Below are positions 1-5,420 of a DNA stretch of 6,536 nt, one piece after another. Each line of letters begins with the position of its first letter. Position 1 is the stretch's first letter. The translations under genes were made by a program, and so were the position numbers. Source of the stretch: Deltaproteobacteria bacterium (GTDB lineage Bacteria; Desulfobacterota; GWC2-55-46; JADFVP01); assembly GCA_024275855.1 (NCBI GenBank), contig JAJRYL010000102.1, forward strand, positions 1 to 6,536. Reading direction: 5' to 3'. The notes beneath the pieces are model-generated. The model was not told the origin of the DNA. It saw only the letters and a program-made list of their open reading frames with translations, and made no database searches.

Positions 1-548
1 CCGTTGCCCTGGCCGAGGTAATTGAAAAAGTAATAAATAAAAGACCGACAGTAAAGTGGCCTAACGACATCCTGATAGAAGGGCGCAAGGTCGCCGGAAT
101 TCTGCTTGAGATGGATTCTGAAATTGACAGGGTTCACTTTGTGGTTATCGGAATAGGTGTAAATATAAATATGACAGAGGCGCAGTTTCCATGTGAATTG
201 CTTTCCGGCGCCACCTCCGTCTTTATAGAGAACGGAAAAGAGTATTCGAGGGTAGAATTTGCCGCTGCCCTTTATTATACTCTTGAAAAGTGGTATAAGG
301 TAACGTCGGGCCTTGGGTTCGGTCTTGAGGCCTTTAAACCCGTTCTTGCTGCCTGGAAGAGTTATTTCTCTTACGAAGGCAAGCCGCTTCGTGTCAGTAG
401 TTTTAAAGAGAGCGTAGAGGGTATCTGCGCCGGAGTCGATTCCGACGGCGCGCTGCTCTTGAGGTTGGCCTCCGGAGAGGTAAGGCGCATTATCTCAGGT
501 GATGTTGCGCTCTGTAGAGAGACGAACGTGGACGGTTACGTTGAGTAA
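1..548 (+). CDS. birA: Biotin--[acetyl-CoA-carboxylase] ligase, C-terminal part (5' end cut by window)
   Basis: The open frame enters from the left edge (first full codon at base 3) and gives 181 visible residues to the TAA at 546-548; the true start lies outside, so the ATG at 111 is internal. BirA activates biotin with ATP to biotinyl-AMP and transfers it to the lysine of biotin carrier proteins. Visible are the family hallmark KWPND (residues 18-22 of the fragment), then GRKVAGILLE (27-36), whose Lys corresponds to the conserved biotinyl-AMP-binding lysine, and the strand VIGIGVNIN of the catalytic core. The last ~50 residues (GKPLRV... to ...ISGDVAL) fit the SH3-like C-terminal domain. 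Whether an N-terminal DNA-binding domain exists (repressor-type BirA) cannot be seen. Next to coaX, a common bacterial pairing. Family assignment is secure. Confidence 0.95.
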   Translation, partial: VALAEVIEKVINKRPTVKWPNDILIEGRKVAGILLEMDSEIDRVHFVVIGIGVNINMTEAQFPCELLSGATSVFIENGKEYSRVEFAAALYYTLEKWYKVTSGLGFGLEAFKPVLAAWKSYFSYEGKPLRVSSFKESVEGICAGVDSDGALLLRLASGEVRRIISGDVALCRETNVDGYVE

Positions 549-644
549 AACCTTGACCCGACATATTGCTTAAGTCTCTATCCAGTCTCTTTTTTTGCAC
601 GCTCTATCCTAAGGCTTAAGCCGTTTTGTTCGTTCGGTCTTTTC

Positions 645-650
645 TATAAA
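645..650 (+). promoter_or_regulatory. Possible -10 element for coaX (TATAAA)
   Basis: TATAAA lies 47 bases before the coaX start in a T-rich stretch. There is no good -35 hexamer at 16-18 bases upstream (only TTTTGT or TTGTTC at poor spacing), so the call is weak. If used, transcription would start near 657 and would remove the outer arm of the leader hairpin. Confidence 0.2.
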
Positions 651-693
651 CCGTATCACCGGCCAATATTGTTGGCCGATATCGCCGGGTTTA
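647..693 (+). promoter_or_regulatory. Extended imperfect hairpin in the coaX leader, abutting the start codon
   Basis: Three nested inverted segments can be paired by eye: TAAACC (647-652) with GGTTTA (688-693), GTAT (653-656) with ATAT (679-682, one G-T pair), and CGGCCAA (660-666) with TTGGCCG (672-678) around a 5-base loop. Together this is 17 pairs with bulges at 657-659 and 683-687. It covers the only purine-rich stretch (GGG, 687-689) that could act as ribosome binding site for the ATG at 697. No T tract follows, so a terminator is unlikely. It could be an RNA structure limiting translation or a protein operator. The right half-site GGTTTACA resembles half of known BirA boxes, but the spacing is far wider than usual, so BirA binding is speculative. 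Confidence 0.45.
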
Positions 694-696
694 CAG

Positions 697-1548
697 ATGA
701 TACTCGCAGTTGATATAGGAAATACCTCAACGGTTGCCGGGCTTGTCGAAAGCGGCAGTAATACCGTAGTGGCGTTTAAGAGGTTTGCCACGGACGCGGC
801 GCGAAATGCCAAAGAGTACAATGGTTTGTTCGCAAGTTTACTCTCCGGGGTAAAGCAACATGGCGGGGGCGGTACTGATACGGTAAGCTCGATAGAGGGT
901 GTTATTATATGCTCGGTAGTGCCGGTCGCGACCGTTGGCATGATCGCGCCGTTAAGAGAGCTTATTGATAAGCCTGTTTATGTTGTCTCTACAGATGGTA
1001 TTGATATAGAAGGCGCTACGGTAGTAGAGCAGTATATGCAAAGTGACGTAGAGAATAGAGGCGAGGTAGGCGCCGACAGGCTGGTAAACGCTATTGCCGC
1101 TTTTGAGCTTTTCGGGGGGCCTGTTCTTGTGGTCGATTTCGGTACGGCCCTTACGCTCGATTATGTAAACGCAGGGGGTGTTTATTGCGGCGGTATTATC
1201 GCCCCGGGTATCGGTATCTCTTTGGAGGCGCTCCATTTAAAGACGGCGAAGCTGCCGCTGGTTTCATTAGACGACATCGGAGAGAGACCGGGAGGCAGAT
1301 CAGAAGACGTGCCGAACGTGGTTGGCCGCAGCAGTATAGAGTCGATTAAAAGCGGCGTGTACTGGGGCACCGTCTCTATGGTAGACGGTATGGTAGAGAG
1401 GGTTCGGCGCGAAAGAGGCGTTTTGAAACGTGTGGTGGCAACAGGCGGATTTGCCGCAACTGTTGCCGGCGCAACTGATTGCGTTGATGAAGTTGACGAG
1501 TTTTTGACCCTTAAAGGGCTTGGACTTATATACGAAAGGAAGGGCTGA
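697..1548 (+). CDS. coaX: Type III pantothenate kinase
   Basis: A 283-residue protein catalysing the ATP-dependent phosphorylation of pantothenate to 4'-phosphopantothenate, first step of coenzyme A synthesis, in the cytoplasm. The acetate-kinase/Hsp70-like (ASKHA) fold signatures are present in order: DIGNT (6-10, phosphate loop), SVVP (73-76), GADR (125-128) with the catalytic Asp127, DFGTA (147-151), GGIIAPG (165-171) and ATGG (248-251). The start is fixed because the first beta strand MILAVDIGNT begins at the ATG; there is no strong Shine-Dalgarno, only GGG at 687-689 inside a hairpin. It is slightly longer than the usual ~255 residues. The segment before GADR reads ENRGEVGADR, where many homologues have ENPxEVGADR. 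Its TGA overlaps the ATG of the next gene by one base (TGATG), indicating translational coupling. Confidence 0.96.
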   Translation: MILAVDIGNTSTVAGLVESGSNTVVAFKRFATDAARNAKEYNGLFASLLSGVKQHGGGGTDTVSSIEGVIICSVVPVATVGMIAPLRELIDKPVYVVSTDGIDIEGATVVEQYMQSDVENRGEVGADRLVNAIAAFELFGGPVLVVDFGTALTLDYVNAGGVYCGGIIAPGIGISLEALHLKTAKLPLVSLDDIGERPGGRSEDVPNVVGRSSIESIKSGVYWGTVSMVDGMVERVRRERGVLKRVVATGGFAATVAGATDCVDEVDEFLTLKGLGLIYERKG

Positions 1549-2015
1549 TGGCCAATAGTAGCGCCAGAAACCTGTTCGAGGTTGGCAAACGCCACCTTAA
1601 GGCGGACAATATTGATAAAGCGTTGCGCTCTTTTGAGAAGGCGTTTCGTGAGGATAAGACCGATACGGATATAATGTCGTACTACGGCATGTGCAAGGCG
1701 GTAAGGGGCGGCAGGGTCGGGCTCGGCATAGAGCTTTGTATCAGGGCGATCAAGGGCAACCACCGTGAAAGCAGTTACTACCTCAACCTCGGTAAGGTCT
1801 ATGAGGCCGCCGGAAATATAAAGGGCGCGGTTAACGTCTTTAGGAAAGGCTTGAGTTTCGATGCCAAAAACCCGGAGCTTATAAAAGCGCTGACAGGGCT
1901 CGGTTACAGAAACAGGCCGGTTATTTCGGTTATAGAGCGCTCTAACCCTATAAATCGCTTCTTCGGCAAGTTGATGAGAAAGAAGCCTGATACCGATTCG
2001 TCGACAAGTACCTGA
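1548..2015 (+). CDS. Small tetratricopeptide repeat (TPR) protein coupled to coaX
   Basis: A 155-residue, basic, probably cytosolic protein with no signal peptide or membrane segment. Three TPR-like helix pairs can be read at about residues 7-40 (NLFEVGKRHLKADNIDKALR...), 41-74 (SYYGMCKAVRGG...) and 75-108 (YYLNLGKVYEAAGNIKGAV...), with the expected small and aromatic positions; the third is the most canonical. TPRs are protein-protein interaction scaffolds; the partner is unknown. After the repeats comes a basic segment, LGYRNRPVISVIERSNPINR (117-136 region), then FFGKL and a Ser/Thr-rich tail. A good Shine-Dalgarno (AGGAAGGG, 1537-1544) lies in the end of coaX, and the start overlaps the coaX stop, so it belongs to the coaX transcript. 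A role in coenzyme A metabolism is not implied by this alone. Confidence 0.85.
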   Translation: MANSSARNLFEVGKRHLKADNIDKALRSFEKAFREDKTDTDIMSYYGMCKAVRGGRVGLGIELCIRAIKGNHRESSYYLNLGKVYEAAGNIKGAVNVFRKGLSFDAKNPELIKALTGLGYRNRPVISVIERSNPINRFFGKLMRKKPDTDSSTST

Positions 2016-2136
2016 GTGCAACTGGTACCTTGCAGATGCGCACTTGCCGGGTGCCATAATTTAATATCCGCCGCTCTGCCATAAGCCCTTTTCTTTGCAG
2101 CCGGTTGTACAGATTGCCACCGGTACTTCTTTTGAT

Positions 2137-2195
2137 AGAGGAGCAACGCGTAGATGCTGTCCGGGTTTGGTACTTGCTCTTTTTTTTGTTTTTGT
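2137..2195 (+). terminator. Hairpin plus long T tract: intrinsic terminator or attenuator before the unknown gene
   Basis: GAGCAA (2141-2146) pairs perfectly with TTGCTC (2174-2179), extendable outward through AGAG/TTTT (2137-2140 with 2180-2183, two G-T pairs) and inward by GTA (2150-2152) with TAC (2171-2173) past a 3-base bulge. Eight T (2180-2187), one G and five more T follow directly. This fits a rho-independent terminator for the coaX-TPR transcript, though the loop is long. No convincing promoter is visible between it and the next start at 2234, so read-through or regulated attenuation into that gene is an alternative. Confidence 0.5.
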
Positions 2196-2233
2196 CTGTC
2201 TGCTTTCATGAAAAAGTTTTATAGGGGATTTGG

Positions 2234-3106
2234 ATGAAGGTACGACAGGGCCTGTTAAAGTTTATCTCACCCAAGGTTCCGGTTGAGACCAGAAGAGACG
2301 TCGCTTCAACCCTTGCCGCAGGCGGGCGCTCCGGCACCGGCGTTATCGAAAGTATAGAGGGTCTCTCTCCCGCCGACTCGCTGACAATCCTTTTTATTCT
2401 CAGTTTCGATCCAGATAGCGTTACATCTAAAGACGCGGCATCAGGTTTTAGCTCATTCGACCATAAAGAGCTTAAAGAGGCCCTCGGTCTTAAACTCGAC
2501 CCGAGGCTTCTTAAAAAGCTGGCCTCGCTCCATGCCTCAGACCAATCCATACTCTCTCTTATAAACGATAACCCCGGGGCCGATAGCAGCGTTAAGGTGC
2601 TGACGATGAAAAAAAAAGAGGCTCCGGTTATCGATAAAGTACCGGAACCCGTTGCGGTTGTTAAAGAGAGCAAAGAGGAGCAGGAGGTTGATAATAGCGA
2701 GTTAAACATCTACCAGCTTATTCAGACGCTCAATACGGCTGAGAAGATTAAGCTTGGCCTGACAGGCGGCAAGCCTGAAAGGACTCTGCTGATTAACGAT
2801 GCCAATAAGGTTGTGTCGAGCGCGGTATTGAAAAACCCGAAAATATCTGAAAATGAAATAATAATGGTTGTCAATTCCAAAAACGCGAGCGATGATATTT
2901 TAAGGATGGTGGCGCGCAACAAGAACTGGATGAAGAACACGGGTGTGAAGCTTGGGCTTATAAAGAACCCCAAGACCCCGTTGCCTATATCGCTTCGGCT
3001 GCTCGATTATATCGATAAGCGGGAGCTTGCAAGGATTGCCAAGAGCAAAAATGTGTCGAGCGTGCTGTCATCGAACGCGCTTAAAAAAATGCAGAGGATG
3101 CGGTAA
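2234..3106 (+). CDS. Conserved-looking two-domain protein of unknown function, helical repeats
   Basis: A 290-residue protein I cannot assign to a named family, although its C-terminal half resembles uncharacterised deltaproteobacterial proteins. It has no signal peptide or membrane helix. An N-terminal, mostly helical region (about 1-120, with ...SLINDNPGADSSV at 107-120) is joined by a charged linker (about 126-156, rich in Lys, Glu, Pro and Val) to a C-terminal domain (157-290). The latter starts NIYQLIQTLNTAEKIKLGLTG and contains short repeated units: VLKNPKISENEI (198-209), VVNSKNASDDIL (212-223), GLIKNPKTPLPISL (241-254) and AKSKNVSSVL (269-278). These Asn-Pro or Lys-Asn turns between helices suggest an alpha-solenoid (leucine-rich-repeat-variant or HEAT-like), usually a binding surface. 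The ATG at 2234 follows AGGGG (2223-2227) at 6 bases. A terminator-like hairpin precedes it. Confidence 0.8.
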   Translation: MKVRQGLLKFISPKVPVETRRDVASTLAAGGRSGTGVIESIEGLSPADSLTILFILSFDPDSVTSKDAASGFSSFDHKELKEALGLKLDPRLLKKLASLHASDQSILSLINDNPGADSSVKVLTMKKKEAPVIDKVPEPVAVVKESKEEQEVDNSELNIYQLIQTLNTAEKIKLGLTGGKPERTLLINDANKVVSSAVLKNPKISENEIIMVVNSKNASDDILRMVARNKNWMKNTGVKLGLIKNPKTPLPISLRLLDYIDKRELARIAKSKNVSSVLSSNALKKMQRMR

Positions 3107-3108
3107 CA

Positions 3109-3150
3109 TCTGTTTTTCTGCTAAACTTACCTTAGGGGCCGCAAAACAGA
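3109..3150 (+). promoter_or_regulatory. Inverted repeat in the nfo leader
   Basis: TCTGTTTT (3109-3116) is complementary to AAAACAGA (3143-3150), and a smaller pair CTAA/TTAG (3121-3124 with 3132-3135) nests inside. It begins 3 bases after the preceding stop codon and ends 13 bases before the nfo start. There is no T tract on the 3' side, so it is not a standard + strand terminator. Function unknown; it may be chance. Confidence 0.25.
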
Positions 3151-3163
3151 GTATGGTGAATGT

Positions 3164-4015
3164 ATGCCGTTAGGTTTTCATTTTTCGATAGCGGGCGGTT
3201 TTTCGCGCGCAATAGATAAAGCCGAAGAGCTTGGCTGCGATGCTGTGCAGATTTTCGGGCGCAACCCCCGGTCGTGGGCGCTTAAACCGGTAAGTACCGA
3301 AGAGGTGGAGCGCTTTAAGGCACGGCGCAAAGAGGCGGGTATTAAGACGGTGGCCGTGCATACGACCTACCTTATAAATCTCTCCTCTCCGAAGGACGAT
3401 ATTTTTGACAAATCGATAAAACTTTTCTGCGACGAGCTTGCGATTGCGGAGTCGCTTGGTGCCGACTACCTTGTCACCCATCTCGGCAGCTCGACAGGCG
3501 CCGGAGCAGAGGTTGCTTTTAAGAGGATAGAGGCGGCGGTCGAGGCGGTCGCGAAGGCCGGGCTTGGCAGTATCACTACTATACTCTTTGAAAATAGCGC
3601 CGGAAGCGGGGCGACAATCGGTTGCTCGCTTATTGAAATAGGCAAGGCGATTAAGCTCGCCGAAACAGCCGGACTTTCAACGGGGCTCTGTTTCGACACC
3701 TGCCACGGTTTTGCCGCCGGGTACTCCCTGCACGAGGAAAGTGGTATGGACTCTCTCGTTAAGGTTATCAAAAAAGAGATAGGTATGAAACGCCTGAAGC
3801 TGATCCATCTAAACGACTCGAAGACCGACTTTAACTCAAGGGTAGACCGTCACGCAAATCTTGGCGACGGCTTTATTGGTATCGAAGGTCTTGGACGGTT
3901 CTTCAGCCGCGCCTCTTTTAGAAAAATTCCCGTTATACTCGAAACACCGCAGAAGGCTCCGGGAGACGAAGAGAAGAATCTACTGGCCGCAAAGGCCCTG
4001 CTCGGCATCGGCTGA
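3164..4015 (+). CDS. nfo: Endonuclease IV (class II AP endonuclease)
   Basis: A 283-residue TIM-barrel enzyme (E. coli Nfo has 285) that cleaves DNA 5' of abasic sites in base excision repair and also removes blocked 3' ends produced by oxidative damage. All nine expected metal ligands of the trinuclear zinc site are readable: His66 (VHTTYLINL), His106 (VTHLGS), Glu143 (LFENSAG), Asp178 and His181 (FDTCH), His215 (IHLNDSK), Asp228 and His230 (DRHANLGDG) and Glu260 (ILETP). The N-terminus MPLGFHFSIAGG matches the usual GxHxSIAGG start, which supports the ATG at 3164; the ribosome site is weak (GGTGA at 3155-3159, 4 bases away). It stands 57 bases after the unknown gene and may share its transcript. 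No signs of truncation or loss of function. Confidence 0.97.
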   Translation: MPLGFHFSIAGGFSRAIDKAEELGCDAVQIFGRNPRSWALKPVSTEEVERFKARRKEAGIKTVAVHTTYLINLSSPKDDIFDKSIKLFCDELAIAESLGADYLVTHLGSSTGAGAEVAFKRIEAAVEAVAKAGLGSITTILFENSAGSGATIGCSLIEIGKAIKLAETAGLSTGLCFDTCHGFAAGYSLHEESGMDSLVKVIKKEIGMKRLKLIHLNDSKTDFNSRVDRHANLGDGFIGIEGLGRFFSRASFRKIPVILETPQKAPGDEEKNLLAAKALLGIG

Positions 4016-4033
4016 AGGTTGGCAAAAAAAAGA

Positions 4034-4060
4034 CAAAGGGCTTGAATTGGAGACCCTTTG
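4034..4060 (+). terminator. Weak hairpin after nfo
   Basis: CAAAGGG (4034-4040) and CCCTTTG (4054-4060) form a perfect 7-pair stem with a 13-base loop, 18 bases after the nfo stop. The following sequence (CGTTTACGATATTTTATATC) is only moderately T-rich, so termination would be inefficient. It overlaps the candidate trxB promoter. Confidence 0.3.
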
Positions 4061-4070
4061 CGTTTACGAT
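4042..4070 (+). promoter_or_regulatory. Candidate sigma70 promoter for trxB
   Basis: TTGAAT (4042-4047) and TACGAT (4065-4070) match 4 of 6 positions each of the -35 and -10 consensus, with an ideal 17-base spacer. Transcription would start near 4077, giving a leader of about 30 bases that contains the ribosome binding site of trxB. Read by eye only. Confidence 0.35.
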
Positions 4071-4108
4071 ATTTTATATCTATTCGATTTTCCATGAAAG
4101 GGGTATCT

Positions 4109-5065
4109 ATGTACGATCTTGTAATTATAGGCGGCGGCCCGGGCGGGCTATGCGCCGGAATATACGCAACGCGCCTCAGATTGAAGACTATTATGTTCGA
4201 AAGAGAGTTGATCGGCGGGCAGATAGCCCTTACCGATGTGATCGAGAACTACCCCGGGTTTCCGTCTATTTCAGGCATGGCGCTTATGGAGAAGTTTGAG
4301 GAGCATGCCAGAAGTTTCGGCCTTGAGATTAAGATGTCGAGTGTCGAGAGCATTACCGCTGACGGTTCTCTTAAGGTTATAAAGACTACTGAGGGCGAGG
4401 TAAAGACAAAGGCCGTAATACTCGCGACAGGCGCGAAACCGTCTCGTCTCGGCGTGCCGGGCGAGGTAGATTTTACCGGCAAAGGGGTCTCGTACTGCGC
4501 AACCTGCGACGGCCCGTTCTTCAGAAACCTTACCGTAATGGTAGTAGGCGGCGGAGATACCGCGCTGAAAGAGGCCAATTATCTCTCTAAAATAGCGAGC
4601 AAGGTTTACCTTGTCCACAGGCGTGACCAGTTTCGCGGCGAGAAGATTCAGCAGGAGAGGGTTGAGGCGGCGGAAAATATCGAGATACTGCGAAGCCATA
4701 TCTTAAAAGAGGTCTCTGGAGACAAGGTTGTAGAGGGTGTGGTGGTAGAAGACCTGAAGACGGGCACGGTCAGAGATATAAACCTTGAGGGTGTCTTTAT
4801 CTTTGTCGGCATTATTCCTACAACCGGTTTTGTGGATGTTGACAAGGATAAGAGCGGTTTTATTATTTCCAACTCCAGCATGGAGACGAGTGAACCGGGT
4901 ATCTTTGTAGCGGGCGACTGCCGCAATACCCCGTTGCTGCAGGTTGCCACAGCTGTCGGTGACGGGGCTATCGCCGCTTATACCGCCGAGGCGTATATAG
5001 AGTCTCTTGAAGATAAGACTCCGAGAACAGAGAAGAGCCAGCCGTCCGCCAAGCCAACCGGGTGA
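4109..5065 (+). CDS. trxB: Thioredoxin-disulfide reductase
   Basis: An FAD flavoprotein of 318 residues (E. coli TrxB 321) that passes electrons from NADPH to thioredoxin. Readable in order: FAD-binding GGGPGG (8-13), the redox-active pair CATC (Cys130, Cys133), the second Rossmann loop GGGDTA (147-152), the NADPH-type signature HRRDQFR (170-176), and the second FAD motif AGDCR (268-272). The expected LRQVxTAxGDG segment reads LLQVATAVGDG (276-286), so its usual Arg is Leu. The last ~18 residues are a charged, low-complexity tail. The frame is open from 4058, but I chose the ATG at 4109 because GAAAGGGG (4096-4103) sits 5 bases ahead and the protein then begins directly with the first strand YDLVIIGGG; the in-frame ATG at 4094 has no such site. 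It is probably a single-gene unit. Confidence 0.95.
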   Translation: MYDLVIIGGGPGGLCAGIYATRLRLKTIMFERELIGGQIALTDVIENYPGFPSISGMALMEKFEEHARSFGLEIKMSSVESITADGSLKVIKTTEGEVKTKAVILATGAKPSRLGVPGEVDFTGKGVSYCATCDGPFFRNLTVMVVGGGDTALKEANYLSKIASKVYLVHRRDQFRGEKIQQERVEAAENIEILRSHILKEVSGDKVVEGVVVEDLKTGTVRDINLEGVFIFVGIIPTTGFVDVDKDKSGFIISNSSMETSEPGIFVAGDCRNTPLLQVATAVGDGAIAAYTAEAYIESLEDKTPRTEKSQPSAKPTG

Positions 5066-5066
5066 C

Positions 5067-5094
5067 TACGGCACCGTGTCGGCGTAACTTTTTT
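5067..5094 (+). terminator. Probable intrinsic terminator after trxB
   Basis: TACG (5067-5070) pairs with CGTA (5083-5086), with an alternative inner stem CCG/CGG (5074-5076 with 5080-5082), followed after two bases by six T (5089-5094). The hairpin starts 1 base past the trxB stop. The stem is imperfect, but position and T tract fit a rho-independent terminator. Confidence 0.4.
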
Positions 5095-5148
5095 GTGGTA
5101 CGTTAATATCTTCAGGGCTGCTTTTAGTACCGTTACCATGTGTTATAA

Positions 5149-5180
5149 AGGCGGCTTTAGTAGTTGCCGCCTCTCTTTCT
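5149..5180 (+). terminator. GC-rich hairpin, possible second (bidirectional) terminator after trxB
   Basis: AGGCGGC (5149-5155) pairs perfectly with GCCGCCT (5166-5172) around a 10-base loop, followed by CTCTTTCT. On the opposite strand the same stem is followed by TTTATAA, so it could act in either direction. It is the strongest GC stem in this AT-rich gap and may back up the first trxB terminator. Confidence 0.4.
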
Positions 5181-5182
5181 GC

Positions 5183-5188
5183 TATAAT
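5183..5188 (+). promoter_or_regulatory. Possible -10 element (TATAAT) in the trxB-DUF2130 gap
   Basis: A perfect TATAAT just after the GC-rich hairpin. The sequence 16-18 bases upstream (around GTAGTT, 5160-5165) is a poor -35 match and lies in the hairpin. A second perfect TATAAT occurs at 5319-5324, also without a good -35. In an AT-rich spacer such hexamers can arise by chance, but one of them could drive the downstream gene. Confidence 0.2.
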
Positions 5189-5420
5189 ATATATGGTATC
5201 ATCGACTAAAGTATAAATTGCCGGTCTTTACTGTTTAAGAGTTTATGTTATTAAGCTTGGTGTGATCAATATGACCGGGTAAAAATTACAACGTGTGCGT
5301 GGTAATACTTGTTCTTTTTATAATAATAGATTGGTTTAAGTAGTATGATTGAGCAGAATAAGAGGTCTCTATTTTTTCGTTTTAGGTAATTGCTGTTATT
5401 GAGATTGGAATAATAGAAGT

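Larger units (their letters stand above)
5066..5420. other. AT-rich gene-free spacer of 355 bases
   Basis: No convincing coding sequence on either strand. It contains the two hairpins after trxB, two isolated TATAAT hexamers, and a 10-base near-palindrome AGAGGTCTCT (5361-5370) followed by ATTTTTT. The longest + strand reading I examined (5345-5389, 14 codons) has no good ribosome site. It is noticeably richer in A and T than the flanking genes. It may hold the promoter and a long leader of the next gene; a small RNA cannot be excluded or supported from sequence alone. Confidence 0.6.

Noticed and set aside
573..596. Repeated AGTCTCT (573-579, 584-590) followed by seven T
   Set aside because: There is a T run but no stem immediately before it, so it does not qualify as an intrinsic terminator; the short repeat may be chance.
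568..622. Two copies of GCTTAAG (568-574, 614-620) and the palindrome GGCTTAAGCC (613-622) followed by GTTTT
   Set aside because: A 7-base direct repeat is within chance, and the palindrome has too short a stem once a loop is allowed to be a convincing birA terminator.
1182..2057. A 291-codon open frame on the - strand
   Set aside because: It lies opposite the coaX end and the TPR gene, both of which have strong family signals and good start sites. Its translation shows no recognisable domain and has the Arg/Pro/Thr-rich look of an antisense frame.
2154..2237. A 27-codon + strand reading frame as a real small gene
   Set aside because: The peptide's Phe-rich centre is explained by the T tract of the terminator-like element, and its ribosome site is inside the stem. 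Kept only as a finding, not as a gene.
4058..4108. Longer trxB starting at 4058 or at the ATG at 4094
   Set aside because: The added residues do not resemble the family, which starts directly with the FAD strand, and only the ATG at 4109 has a well-spaced ribosome site.
4271..4699. A 142-codon - strand frame inside trxB
   Set aside because: It is opposite the well-conserved FAD and redox motifs of trxB and shows no independent features.
5345..5389. A 14-codon reading frame in the spacer before the DUF2130-like gene
   Set aside because: Too short, no good ribosome site, and expected by chance in an AT-rich spacer.
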